NCBI RefSeq assembly: GCF_014193515.1 | Contig: NZ_BLXX01000015.1 | Location: forward strand, 23,291 to 87,290 | DNA: 64,000 nt | DNA from: Geomonas silvestris | GTDB taxonomy: Bacteria > Desulfobacterota > Desulfuromonadia > Geobacterales > Geobacteraceae | Direction of reading: 5' to 3' | In this document: positions 11,963 through 22,484 of the stretch, piece by piece | Position numbering within the stretch: position 1 is the stretch's first letter | Layout of the letters: every line of letters begins with the position of its first letter | Notes under the pieces: generated by a model | Databases searched by the model: none | The model's input: the letters and a program-made list of their open reading frames with translations, nothing else | What the model was told of the DNA's origin: nothing | Made by a program: the position numbers and the translations under genes

Positions 11963-12913
11963 ATGAAACGAGCGCTCCTGGGTATTTCGCTGATCCTCTT
12001 CAGCATCACCTTACTTGCCTGCCAAAAGAAACGGGAAGTACCGGTCAATGCCAAGCCGGCCCCCGGCTCGCGGCTGAGCGTGGTGACCACCCTGTACCCC
12101 TTGTACGACTTCACCCGCACCGTTGCGGGCGACAAGGCGGAGGTCACCATGCTGCTGCCGCCTGGGATCGAGCCCCACAGCTTCGAGCCGAAACCCGAGG
12201 ACATGGTGCGCGTCAGCAAGGCAGACGTCGTGGTCTTCACCAACGAGGCGATGGAGCCGTGGGCCGTGAAGATGCTGAAGACGGTGGCCGGCAAACCGGT
12301 GGTGGTGGATGCCAGCAAAGGGGTCGAGCTTAAACCCGCGGCTCCTGTGGCGGACCAGGGGCACGGCCATGAGGAGCAAGGGGGGAAGGATCCCCACATC
12401 TGGCTCGATTTCGGCAACGCGCAGATCATGGTACAGAACATCGCCGACGGCCTGAGTTCGAAGGACCCGGCAAACCGTTCCTTCTACCAGGCCAACGCCC
12501 AGGCTTACCAGCAGGAGCTTAAGAAACTGGACGAAGCGTACCGAACGGGGCTCAGCAACTGCGAGAAGAGGGTCTTCCTGCACGGCGGGCACTACGCCTT
12601 CGCCTACCTGGCCAGGCGCTACAACCTGCGGTACCTCTCGGCCCAGGCGGTCAACCCCGACGCCGAACCGACCCCGACCAAGATTGCCACGCTGGTCAAG
12701 GAGATGCGCGCCAACGGCCTGAAGTACGTGTTTTGCGAGGAGCTCCTTTCCCCGGCCACCGCCGAGATGATCGCGCGGGAAACCGGAGCCAAGGTGCTGT
12801 TGTTAAACGGGGCGCACAACATCAGCAGGCAGGACTTCGAGAAGAAGGTGAGCTTTCTCGACCTGATGCGGGAGAACCTGGCCAACCTGCGCCAAGGGCT
12901 CCAGTGCAAGTGA
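11963..12913 (+). CDS. znuA: Zinc (metal) ABC transporter substrate-binding lipoprotein, ZnuA/TroA family
   Basis: This is a periplasmic metal-binding protein that would deliver Zn2+ (or Mn2+) to a ZnuBC-type importer. The 316-residue precursor has a lipoprotein signal peptide with lipobox LLAC and Cys20 as the lipidated residue. Family features include VTTLYPLYDFT, the metal-ligand region HSFEPKPED, the histidine-rich charged loop (HGHEEQGGKDPH, about residues 134-145) that typifies zinc binders, and HGGHYAFAYLARRYN. No permease or ATPase gene is adjacent, so it either works with an importer encoded elsewhere or serves as a zinc buffer. A very stable hairpin follows the gene. Confidence 0.88.
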   Translation: MKRALLGISLILFSITLLACQKKREVPVNAKPAPGSRLSVVTTLYPLYDFTRTVAGDKAEVTMLLPPGIEPHSFEPKPEDMVRVSKADVVVFTNEAMEPWAVKMLKTVAGKPVVVDASKGVELKPAAPVADQGHGHEEQGGKDPHIWLDFGNAQIMVQNIADGLSSKDPANRSFYQANAQAYQQELKKLDEAYRTGLSNCEKRVFLHGGHYAFAYLARRYNLRYLSAQAVNPDAEPTPTKIATLVKEMRANGLKYVFCEELLSPATAEMIARETGAKVLLLNGAHNISRQDFEKKVSFLDLMRENLANLRQGLQCK

Positions 12914-12918
12914 CCGTT

Positions 12919-12961
12919 CGGATGCCTGGAGCGGCGGCGCTTCGTCCGCTCCAGGCATCCG
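12919..12961 (+). terminator. 16-bp perfect hairpin after znuA, no U-tract
   Basis: CGGATGCCTGGAGCGG (12919-12934) pairs perfectly with CCGCTCCAGGCATCCG (12946-12961) around an 11-base loop. It begins six bases after the znuA stop. There is no T-run, so it may act as a 3'-end stabiliser or a Rho-assisted terminator. From 12962 to 13240 I see no gene and no other clear signal. Confidence 0.55.
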
Positions 12962-13240
12962 GCGCACCGCTTCCTGCGTCCTTCCCCTCGACGGGCTTCC
13001 GAACGGGCCGCCCCGCCTGACAAGATCTTGGCAACCATTCTCATTTTTTCGCACCCTTTCCCATTCAGCCCCCCTCGCACTGTCTCGGTAACATCACGCG
13101 ATACCGTCACTTCTTCTTGCGGCAGGTCAGGGCTTGCATGTTGCAACCCTTCTGACAGACACGCATAAACCTCCTGACAGTCTGCGGGATCCCTCACCCA
13201 GGGGTCGCCCCCGACGTTGTCAGTTTTCGAGGTACCTGAT

Positions 13241-13735
13241 ATGGCACGGATCGCGATGTTTGTGGTAGCCGCAATGCTGTACCAGGCGCTAGCGGCTCCG
13301 GCAGCACTGAGTATCGAGGTGGGAGAGCCGGTCCCCGAGTTCGGATTGCGCACCCTCGCCGGCGAGGTAATCTCCCGCGCCAGCCTCGCGGGTAGGCCCC
13401 TGCTGATCTTTTTCTGGAGCACCCGGAGCAGCAGTGCCCGGCACACCCTCCCCTTGCTGAACCAGCTTGCCGAGCGGTTCGGCCAGCAGGGGCTGACGGT
13501 GCTCGCCATCAATACCGGGCAATTGGACAGCGAAGAGCGCGCGCGGGCGTTCTGGAAACAGCACCATTTCCACTTCGCGGCCGGATTCGATCGCTACCTG
13601 GAGCTGCGCCAGTCCTTCGGCATCCACCACACCCCGACCGTCATGCTGGTCGATGCCTGGGGGATCGTCCGCTACAAGAGCCGCGAGCTCCCCGGCGACC
13701 TGGAACAGATGATGAGGGAACTCTATCAGCGCTGA
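13241..13735 (+). CDS. TlpA/redoxin-like thioredoxin-fold protein lacking active-site cysteines
   Basis: The 164-residue product has an N-terminal signal sequence (hydrophobic residues 3-20, AAPAALS) and a TlpA/AhpC-TSA type thioredoxin fold: GEPVPEFGLRTLAGE, LLIFFWST, TVLAINTG and the cis-proline region HHTPTVMLVD. In active TlpA proteins WxTWCPPCR carries the redox CxxC. Here the aligned stretch is WSTRSSSAR, so both cysteines are replaced (Ser and Ala), and the whole protein contains none. It cannot act as a thiol oxidoreductase and may be a binding or scaffolding derivative. I chose the ATG at 13241, with GAGGT seven bases upstream, over a TTG at 13217. It is not closely linked to the NosL operon (322-base gap). 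Confidence 0.8.
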   Translation: MARIAMFVVAAMLYQALAAPAALSIEVGEPVPEFGLRTLAGEVISRASLAGRPLLIFFWSTRSSSARHTLPLLNQLAERFGQQGLTVLAINTGQLDSEERARAFWKQHHFHFAAGFDRYLELRQSFGIHHTPTVMLVDAWGIVRYKSRELPGDLEQMMRELYQR

Positions 13736-14057
13736 AACAGCCCCCATCTCCCTCCTTGGTTTACTGGACCTGGTCCATGCGCTCTGACACAACGCGTATG
13801 CCCGGTGCTACCTGCCCCCGCCATTCCTCCCCTTTTTGAGCTTTGATCCCGAATAAACGGTCACCACATCCCTACCAGTGCGGATTTTGCACCCCCCTCA
13901 TTGATAATCTCTCTTGGTCATGATACATAGTAGAGGGCGTTAACCCTGCCGCTCACCTGGATCCGCTTTTCCAGGTGGCATTCCGTGCCGCGAGATTCTG
14001 CCGCCAGGCGCCCTGGCGGCTCGAGCCCGGGGTTGATCGCACCTAAGGGGGGAACCG
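13736..14057 (+). other. Leader region of the nosL operon with two hairpins
   Basis: No gene is seen. A weak promoter-like pair TTGATA (13901-13906) and TACATA (13924-13929) is 17 bases apart. Downstream are two inverted repeats: CACCTGG/CCAGGTG (13954-13960 and 13971-13977) and GCCGCCAGG/CCTGGCGGC (14000-14008 and 14012-14020). They would form successive hairpins in a long 5' leader, with a GGGGGGAA ribosome-binding site before the ATG. This could be a regulatory leader. Confidence 0.4.
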
Positions 14058-14570
14058 ATGGCACTATTGCCGAGCAGCATCCTGAACCGTTTTGGTCGCC
14101 TCATCGCGGCCGCCCTCTGCGTCGTGCTGCTGAGCGCCGCGGCGAGCCTCGCAGCACCCAAGGCCCCGGTAAAGGCCCCTCCGAAAGATGCCAAGTGTCC
14201 GGTCTGCGGCATGTTCGTCGCCAAGTACCCGAGCTGGGGCGCCAGCATCGGCTACCGGGACGGCAGCTTCGCCTACTTCGACGGTCCCAAGGATCTCTTT
14301 TCCTACTACCTGAATCCCCGCAAGTACGATCCGGCCAAGAAACCGGGCGACATCGTCAGCATCGAGGTGAAGGACTATTATTCCCTTGCCAGCATCGACG
14401 CCAGAAAGGCATACTTCGTTTCCGGCAGCAAGGTGCTCGGCCCGATGGGAAAAGAGCTGGTTCCCTTTGCCCGCCAGGCGGACGCCGAGGGGTTCCGCAA
14501 CGACCACCAGGGGCGCCGGGTGCTGCGCTTCCCCGAGGTCACCCTCGACCTTTTGAAATCACTGGAATAG
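14058..14570 (+). CDS. NosL-like periplasmic protein (putative copper chaperone)
   Basis: The 170-residue protein has a Sec signal peptide (hydrophobic residues about 16-33) and the motif CPVCGMFV near residue 47, characteristic of NosL-family proteins. NosL binds Cu(I) and helps copper insertion into nitrous oxide reductase. The rest (aromatic-rich YRDGSFAYFDGPKDLF and an LGPMGKELVPFA segment) also fits the family. No nosZ, nosD, nosF or nosY is present. The partner genes here are an FtsX-type permease and its ATPase, so the role is probably not in N2O reduction. It starts a five-gene operon with small gaps or overlaps. Whether it binds copper, heme or another ligand is unknown. Confidence 0.8.
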   Translation: MALLPSSILNRFGRLIAAALCVVLLSAAASLAAPKAPVKAPPKDAKCPVCGMFVAKYPSWGASIGYRDGSFAYFDGPKDLFSYYLNPRKYDPAKKPGDIVSIEVKDYYSLASIDARKAYFVSGSKVLGPMGKELVPFARQADAEGFRNDHQGRRVLRFPEVTLDLLKSLE

Positions 14571-14604
14571 TTTGATGCTATCGCCCTGGCGGGCGAGGTG
14601 AGCG

Positions 14605-14910
14605 ATGCCGACCCTGCGCAAATCGACCCTATTTTTCCTGCTTGTCGCCCTGAACCTCTTGGTGCTGGCCGCGCTGTCGCTGCACGCCGAGGTGCGCTCC
14701 GGGCAGCTTCCCGCCCAGCGCGCCGCAAGCCGCGCGCTGGTGCGCCAGCTCAAGCTGAGCGACCTCTGCCTCTTCACCGAAGCCCGCTACACCCGCCACC
14801 CCGCCATGGCGGACCGCCACGCCCCCTTCCAGGACCACCCGCTGGCCCTGGAGCACTTCCCGTCCGGCAGCCTGGTTTCCCCGCCAGCCCTGCGCCGCGA
14901 GGCCAAATGA
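14605..14910 (+). CDS. Small membrane-anchored protein of the nosL operon
   Basis: A 101-residue protein of no family I can name. Residues 7-27 form one hydrophobic helix, so it is probably membrane anchored with a periplasmic tail. The tail holds a single Cys (LSDLCLFTEARYTRH) and a His-rich end segment (HPAMADRHAPFQDHPLALEH). GAGGTGA precedes the ATG by a good distance, and the stop overlaps the next start (ATGA), so coexpression with the permease is near certain. The His and Cys residues suggest ligand or metal contact; this is inference. Confidence 0.75.
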   Translation: MPTLRKSTLFFLLVALNLLVLAALSLHAEVRSGQLPAQRAASRALVRQLKLSDLCLFTEARYTRHPAMADRHAPFQDHPLALEHFPSGSLVSPPALRREAK

Positions 14911-16043
14911 ACCGATCCCTGCAGCGCCACCTGAACATCCTGGATTTCGCGCTCTCCTCGCTGTGGCGTCGCAAGGGGAAGAACCTCGCGCTGCTCGCGG
15001 TCTATACCCTGATCATCTTCATCATCGCCTCCATCGTGTTCTTCACCCAGGCCCTGAAACGGGAAGCCGACCTGGTCCTCCAGGACGCCCCCGACCTGGT
15101 GGTGCAGCGCATGGTCGCCGGGCGCCACGACCCGATTCCCGTCTCCTACGGCACGGGGATCGCGGCGATCCGCGGGGTGAGCGAGGTGACGCCGCGCTTT
15201 TGGGGGTACTACTACGACCCGGTGACCGGCGCGAACTTCACCCTGGTGGCCTCGGACGACCAGGAGCTCAAGCCCGAGGCGATCTCCATCGGCTCGGGGG
15301 TGGCCCGCACCAGCCGGATCAGCATCGGCGACTTCCTGCCGCTCAAGGACATCAAGGGTTCTCCGGTCCTCTTCTCGGTACAGAAGATCTTCCCGAGTTC
15401 GTCCGAGCTGGTGGCCGCCGACCTGATCCAGCTGCGCCAGGAGGACTTCCAGAGGCTCTTCGACTTCCCCGCCGGACGCGCCACCGACCTCGCGGTGAGC
15501 GCCGGCAACCCCGCCGAACTCGAGACCATCGCGGCCAAGATCGTGCACGACTTCCCGGATACCCGACCGATTCTCAAAAGCGAGATGATCCGGACCTACG
15601 ACTCGGTCTTCGACTGGCGCTCCGGGATGGTCCTGGTCGTTTTGGCGGTGGCGGTGCTCTCCTTCATCATCTTCGCCTGGGACAAGGCGACCGGGCTCTC
15701 CGCCGAGGAGAAGAAGGAGATCGGCATCCTGAAGTCGATCGGCTGGGAGACCACCGACGTTTTGCTGCTGAAATCCTGGGAGGGGATCGTCATCTCGCTC
15801 AGCGCGTTCCTCTTCGGGGTGAGCCTTGGTTACCTGCACGTCTTCTTCTTTTCCGCCTCGCTTTTCGAGCACGCCCTCAAGGGGTGGAGCGTACTCTACC
15901 CCGAGTTCAAGCTGACGCCGGTGATCGATCCCTACCTGATCTGCCTGCTCTTTCTTTTGAGCGTCGGTCCCTACGTCGCCGCCACGGTGGTCCCCTCCTG
16001 GCTGGCCGCGACCGTGGATCCCGATGCCGCCATGAGGTCCTGA
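14907..16043 (+). CDS. FtsX/MacB-type ABC transporter permease
   Basis: A 378-residue permease with one N-terminal transmembrane helix (about residues 25-50), a large extracytoplasmic domain, and three C-terminal helices with the FtsX-domain pattern (ATGLSAEEKKEIGILKSIGW). This is the architecture of MacB/LolCE-type mechanotransmission transporters, which act on periplasmic substrates rather than moving solutes across the membrane. The start ATG overlaps the preceding stop. A frame extending to 14598 is an overlap with the previous gene and is not used. Its ATPase follows two bases after the stop codon. Confidence 0.9.
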   Translation: MNRSLQRHLNILDFALSSLWRRKGKNLALLAVYTLIIFIIASIVFFTQALKREADLVLQDAPDLVVQRMVAGRHDPIPVSYGTGIAAIRGVSEVTPRFWGYYYDPVTGANFTLVASDDQELKPEAISIGSGVARTSRISIGDFLPLKDIKGSPVLFSVQKIFPSSSELVAADLIQLRQEDFQRLFDFPAGRATDLAVSAGNPAELETIAAKIVHDFPDTRPILKSEMIRTYDSVFDWRSGMVLVVLAVAVLSFIIFAWDKATGLSAEEKKEIGILKSIGWETTDVLLLKSWEGIVISLSAFLFGVSLGYLHVFFFSASLFEHALKGWSVLYPEFKLTPVIDPYLICLLFLLSVGPYVAATVVPSWLAATVDPDAAMRS

Positions 16044-16044
16044 C

Positions 16045-16770
16045 GTGATCGAAGTCATCGAAGTCAGCAAGTCCTTCAACGTGGGGAAGGTGAACCAGTT
16101 CGACGCGGTGAGCCGGGTGAGCTGCCGCATCGCGCCGGGAGAGCTCACCATCCTGAAGGGTCCCTCCGGGTCGGGCAAGACCACCCTGATGACGCTCATC
16201 GGCTGCATGGCCCGCCCCAGTTCCGGCCGGATCGTACTCTCGGGAATCGGCGCCGGCTCCCTGTTCGGCCAGCAGCCCGACGCGGAGATCGAGATAACGA
16301 GCCTCCCCGAGCGCTTCCTCACCGGCATCCGGCGCAGCGCCTTCGGCTTCATCTTCCAGCAGTTCAACCTGGTGAGGGGGATCAGCGTCCTCGAGAACGT
16401 GATGCTCCCCGCCTACCCCACCGGGGTGAACCACAAGGTGCTCCGGGAGCGCGCCCTTACGCTTTTGGAGACCTTCAACATCGCCCGTCACGCGAGCTCG
16501 CAGGTCGGGCTCCTCTCGGGGGGCGAGATGCAGCGGGTGGCCATCGCCCGCGCGCTCATCAACGACCCGTCGGTGATCATCGCCGACGAGCCGACCGCCC
16601 ACCTCGATTCCCGGCTCTCGCGGGAGTTCATGGCGCTCATCGAGGGGTTCAAGAGCGCCGGAAAAACCGTGTTGATCGCGAGCCACGACCCCATCGTCTT
16701 CGACTCCCCCCTGGCCGACCAGGTGATCGAGATGCGCGACGGCGCCCTCATCGACGGGTCCCGCCCATGA
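16045..16770 (+). CDS. ABC transporter ATP-binding protein (LolD/MacB-type)
   Basis: A 241-residue ATPase with Walker A GPSGSGKTT, Q-loop FQQFNLVRG, signature LSGGEMQRVAIARAL and Walker B VIIADEPTAHLD. These belong to the LolD/FtsE/MacB class, as expected for the adjacent FtsX-type permease. It starts at GTG 16045, one base after the permease stop, and overlaps the next gene's ATG. A stretch with GIGAGSLFGQQPDAEIEIT (about residues 66-84) is longer than in typical LolD proteins and may be an insertion in the first beta region. Confidence 0.92.
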   Translation: MIEVIEVSKSFNVGKVNQFDAVSRVSCRIAPGELTILKGPSGSGKTTLMTLIGCMARPSSGRIVLSGIGAGSLFGQQPDAEIEITSLPERFLTGIRRSAFGFIFQQFNLVRGISVLENVMLPAYPTGVNHKVLRERALTLLETFNIARHASSQVGLLSGGEMQRVAIARALINDPSVIIADEPTAHLDSRLSREFMALIEGFKSAGKTVLIASHDPIVFDSPLADQVIEMRDGALIDGSRP

Positions 16771-17765
16771 TCATGCACCCGGGGGTCCTCGCCCTCTTCA
16801 CCGGTTCCCTTTTGACCTCGGCCATGATCCTCTACGCGGGGTGGTACGGGGTGCGCATCCTGCGCAACTGGGACCTCTCCAGCGGCAGCGAGCTCCAGCT
16901 CGCCCTGGAGAAACGGACCTACCTCATCTCCACCCTGTTGACGTACGCCCTGGGGTTCGAGCTCATCTCCCTCTTTCTCTTCGTGTTCACCGCGGACCGC
17001 TTGCACCTGCTCTTCTCCGGCGCCATGTGCGCGGCGGGGACCTTGAACGCCAACGGCTTCGGCTACCCGCTTTTGATCCTCAAGCTGGTGAACTTCCTCT
17101 TGGCCGGAATCTGGCTCATCGTGAACCACGCCGACAACCAGGGGTACGACTACCCCCTGATCCGCTTCAAGTACCTTTTGCTGGTCCCCCTGGTCCCCTG
17201 GTCGCTTCTGGAGTTCAGCTACCTCTTCGCCTACTTCTCGGGGCTGCACGCCGACGTGATCACCTCGTGCTGCGGCAGCCTCTTCAGCCTCGAGCGCCCC
17301 GGCATCGCCGGCGACCTCGCCTCGCTGCCGGTCGAGCCGATGCGCCTCGCCTTTTTCGGGACCCTGGCGGCCACCCTGGTAAGCGGCCTCTACAGCTGGC
17401 GTAGCGGGAAGGGGTGCTATCCTTTCGCGGTGTTAAGCCTCGCCACCCTCCTGGTGAGCCTCGCCTCACTGGTCTCCTTCATCTGCCTCTACATCTACCA
17501 GCTCCCCAGCCACCACTGCCCGTTTTGCATCTTGCAGGGCGAGTACCACTACCTCGGCTACCCGATCTACGCAACCCTTTTGGGGGGTGCGCTGGCCGGC
17601 ATGGGGACCGGGTTTCTGCACCCCTGGCGCCGGCGCGGCAGCCTAAGCCGGGCGATTCCCAGGCTGCAGCGGCGCCTGGCGGCGACGAGCGTCCTCTTGT
17701 TCGCGGTGTTTCTGGCGATCGCGTCCTACCAGATGATCTTCTCCCCGTTCCGCCTCGGGAGATAA
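16767..17765 (+). CDS. Polytopic membrane protein with CC and CPFC cysteine pairs
   Basis: A 332-residue integral membrane protein with about eight predicted helices. I do not recognise a named family. It carries two cysteine pairs, one in VITSCCGSLFS (about residue 170) and one in SHHCPFCILQGEYHYLGYP (about residue 252). A vicinal pair plus a CxxC next to a helix recalls the loop and active-site pairs of VKOR/DsbB quinone-linked thiol oxidases, but I cannot show homology. It is the last gene of the nosL-permease-ATPase operon (4-base overlap with the ATPase gene). A thiol-redox or ligand-reducing role for the NosL-like partner is a reasonable guess. Confidence 0.75.
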   Translation: MIMHPGVLALFTGSLLTSAMILYAGWYGVRILRNWDLSSGSELQLALEKRTYLISTLLTYALGFELISLFLFVFTADRLHLLFSGAMCAAGTLNANGFGYPLLILKLVNFLLAGIWLIVNHADNQGYDYPLIRFKYLLLVPLVPWSLLEFSYLFAYFSGLHADVITSCCGSLFSLERPGIAGDLASLPVEPMRLAFFGTLAATLVSGLYSWRSGKGCYPFAVLSLATLLVSLASLVSFICLYIYQLPSHHCPFCILQGEYHYLGYPIYATLLGGALAGMGTGFLHPWRRRGSLSRAIPRLQRRLAATSVLLFAVFLAIASYQMIFSPFRLGR

Positions 17766-17874
17766 TTTCCCCCGCAACCCGTGAGAACCCTTTCCTTTTC
17801 CGGCAAACGGTGGTAGTGTTTCGGCCTTCCTTTCTCACAACCTTTCCAGCTCCACCTGGGAGCGGAGGCACTCC

Positions 17875-18714
17875 ATGTTCGGGGCACTGCGGCTTTTTGC
17901 ATCTCTGCTGGTGCTGTTCCTCACCCTTGCCGGCGCCGTACCCGCCCGGGCAGCCGGCGAGCTGCGCGTCGGCGGCAACGGTTCGGCGCTGGGAGCCCTG
18001 CGCCTGCTCGCCGCCGCCTACCACAAGCGCCATCCCGACACCACCATCCGCATCGTCGCCAACCTGGGGAGCTCCGGCGGCATAGCCGCCCTCCAAAAAG
18101 GGGCGCTCGATCTCGCGGTCAGCGCGCGGGCCCTCAAATCCGACGAGCAGGAGGGGGGGCTGAGCGCCCGGGAATACGCCCGCACTCCGTTTGTGTTCGT
18201 CACCAACCAGAAAGTTTCCAAGACCGGGATCACGGAATACGAGCTGTTGAGCCTGCTCAACCAGGCGTCGCCGGTCTGGCCGGACGGCTCCCGGATGCGC
18301 GTCGTCCTGCGCCCGGAAAGTGACGTCGACACCACCCTCATCGCGCAGATTTCCCCACAGATCGAGCAGGCGCTGGCTAACGCCCACGCCCGCCCCGGGA
18401 TGCTGTTGGCGGTCACCGACAGCGACTGCCTGACCGCCCTCGAGAAGACTCCCGGTGCCTTCGGCACCGCGGCGCTCACCCATATCGTCACCGAAAAACG
18501 CTCGGTGCGCCCCTTAAACTACAACGGGGTCGCGCCGACCCTCAAGAACCTGGCCCGGGGCAGCTACCCGTTCAGCAAACACTACTACCTGGTCCAGGGG
18601 CGCTCCCCCTCCCCGGCGGTCCGGGAGTTCACGGCTTTTGTGAGCTCGCCCGCAGCGGGAAAGATCCTCTTCCGGGCCGGCAACCTCCCCCAGTTGGCAA
18701 CCAAGGAGCGCTGA
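17875..18714 (+). CDS. PstS-like periplasmic substrate-binding protein
   Basis: A 279-residue protein with a signal peptide (hydrophobic residues 5-25, ARAAG cleavage region). The binding fold is that of phosphate-type binding proteins: LRVGGNGSALGALRLLAAAY, a SSGGIAALQKGALDLAVSAR block and a RPLNYNGVAPT segment near the end. There are no pst permease or ATPase genes here. Instead the next gene, three bases away, is a membrane hybrid histidine kinase, so the protein probably senses an anion or other ligand for the kinase rather than importing it. A GGAGG site precedes the ATG. Confidence 0.82.
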   Translation: MFGALRLFASLLVLFLTLAGAVPARAAGELRVGGNGSALGALRLLAAAYHKRHPDTTIRIVANLGSSGGIAALQKGALDLAVSARALKSDEQEGGLSAREYARTPFVFVTNQKVSKTGITEYELLSLLNQASPVWPDGSRMRVVLRPESDVDTTLIAQISPQIEQALANAHARPGMLLAVTDSDCLTALEKTPGAFGTAALTHIVTEKRSVRPLNYNGVAPTLKNLARGSYPFSKHYYLVQGRSPSPAVREFTAFVSSPAAGKILFRAGNLPQLATKER

Positions 18715-18717
18715 GCC

Positions 18718-21135
<2,418 letters not shown>

Positions 21136-21440
21136 AGGTACGCCGGATCAAGCCCCCAGCGCTGTCGACTCGCGGCGCTTCCCAACCCCCTCGCCCAAGA
21201 GCTGCCGGCGCCGCCCCGCGCAGCAGCGCGCCGGATTCCCGCGCACCTATTCCTGTTGCAGGGCCCAAACTGAGCGGTGGATCGGCTGGGCGCAGTCTGA
21301 AGGGACTGGTAAACCTGGGAAGCGTGCGGGACCTCGGCGCGTCCGGCCCGGGCGCGCGCAGCCGAAGACCGGCTGTGTCACGCCGAGAGGTGGCCGGAGC
21401 ATTGAGTGCCGGAAGGGGTGGGAAGCTGGTAGGAATGGTA
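21136..21440. other. Intergenic region, no gene seen
   Basis: This 305-base GC-rich gap lies between the convergent hybrid kinase and the beta-barrel gene. I found no clear ORF with coding character, no terminator with a U-run and no distinct repeat. Confidence 0.5.
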
Positions 21441-22256
21441 TCAGTCGGGAACCTTGATATCGACCTGCAGGGTGAGGGTGTTGGAGCCGGCCAGCGAACT
21501 GTGGGTGTACATGTCGTAGCCGAAAAGGAGGGTGACATTGCGGGCAAAGGCCCAGGAAAAACCTACGTTGAAGGAGCCGTTCGAGTTGTTCCCCCCCATG
21601 TAGTCCAGCCCCAGCCAGAGGTTATTCGAGATCTCCCTCAGGGTGCGGTCCCAGGAAAGCAGCACTCCGTGGTTGCGCACCCTCCCCTGCTCGTCGACGA
21701 GCGCCCGGCGCGACCCGCGGTAGTACCCCACCGAGAGGCGCCCCAGGGCGGGGAGCGGGCCGAGTCCGGGAACCGACTTCGCCACCAGCCCATAGACGAT
21801 GTTCTGCCCCGAGGTCACCTTCGGGGCGTCACCGGTCACGATGTCCTTGGCGGTCCGACCGTTGTAGATCCCGACCGCCAGGGCCGGTGCATAGGGGAAG
21901 AGCTCCTCCTCGGGGGCGGCGAGCTTGGCATTGCCGCTCCAGGGGTGCTGGTCGTTGGGGTCGTTGGCTATCACCAGGTAGTCGACGCCGAGTTCCAGCT
22001 GCGCCATTCTAAAGGGGAGCACCCCGAAGGTGAGGCCCAGGTCCAGGGTGTTGGAATCGCGGCTCGCCGAGGGGCTCGGCGGCGCATCGACGTCGCCGGA
22101 GGCCCTGAAGAAGTTGTTGATCCCCAGATCCATGGTTTTGAAGGGCTGCACGTCGACGGAGGGGATCCAGACGATCGAGGTGGGCCTGGCCCAAACCGGG
22201 CTACCGGTCGCCAGGACCAGGAGCAGGGATACCAGGTAGCAGGCAGGTTTCTTCAC
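21441..22256 (-). CDS. Probable outer-membrane beta-barrel protein, function unknown
   Basis: A 271-residue protein with a signal peptide (MKKPACYLVSLLLVLATG, cleavage near VWARP). The mature part has alternating short hydrophobic strands (LDLGLTFGVLPF, MAQLELGVDYLVI, GRLSVGYYRGSRR, NLWLGLDYMGG, NVTLLFGYDMYTH) and ends in LTLQVDIKVPD, suggesting a small barrel. The gene stands alone between a convergent kinase and a divergent SulP gene. An inverted repeat ATTAG/CTAAT lies just before its start (about 22272-22287). No specific family is recognised. Confidence 0.75.
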   Translation of the reverse strand: MKKPACYLVSLLLVLATGSPVWARPTSIVWIPSVDVQPFKTMDLGINNFFRASGDVDAPPSPSASRDSNTLDLGLTFGVLPFRMAQLELGVDYLVIANDPNDQHPWSGNAKLAAPEEELFPYAPALAVGIYNGRTAKDIVTGDAPKVTSGQNIVYGLVAKSVPGLGPLPALGRLSVGYYRGSRRALVDEQGRVRNHGVLLSWDRTLREISNNLWLGLDYMGGNNSNGSFNVGFSWAFARNVTLLFGYDMYTHSSLAGSNTLTLQVDIKVPD

Positions 22257-22484
22257 GGCTGCGCCTCCACAATTAGTTATCGCTAATAAACACCACCTAC
22301 CTTACCATGGGACAAATCGGCGTCAAGAAACCGCCCGGCAGTGCCGATATCTATAATATAAACAACCAAGGTCGGGATGCAGGCGGTTGACGAGCTCCGT
22401 ACCGGGCCTGAAGAAACACATTGGGCGAGCTTCCTGCGCCCCGCTGTGATAAGCTGGCACGCAGCATTCATGAGAGGATCGGTC

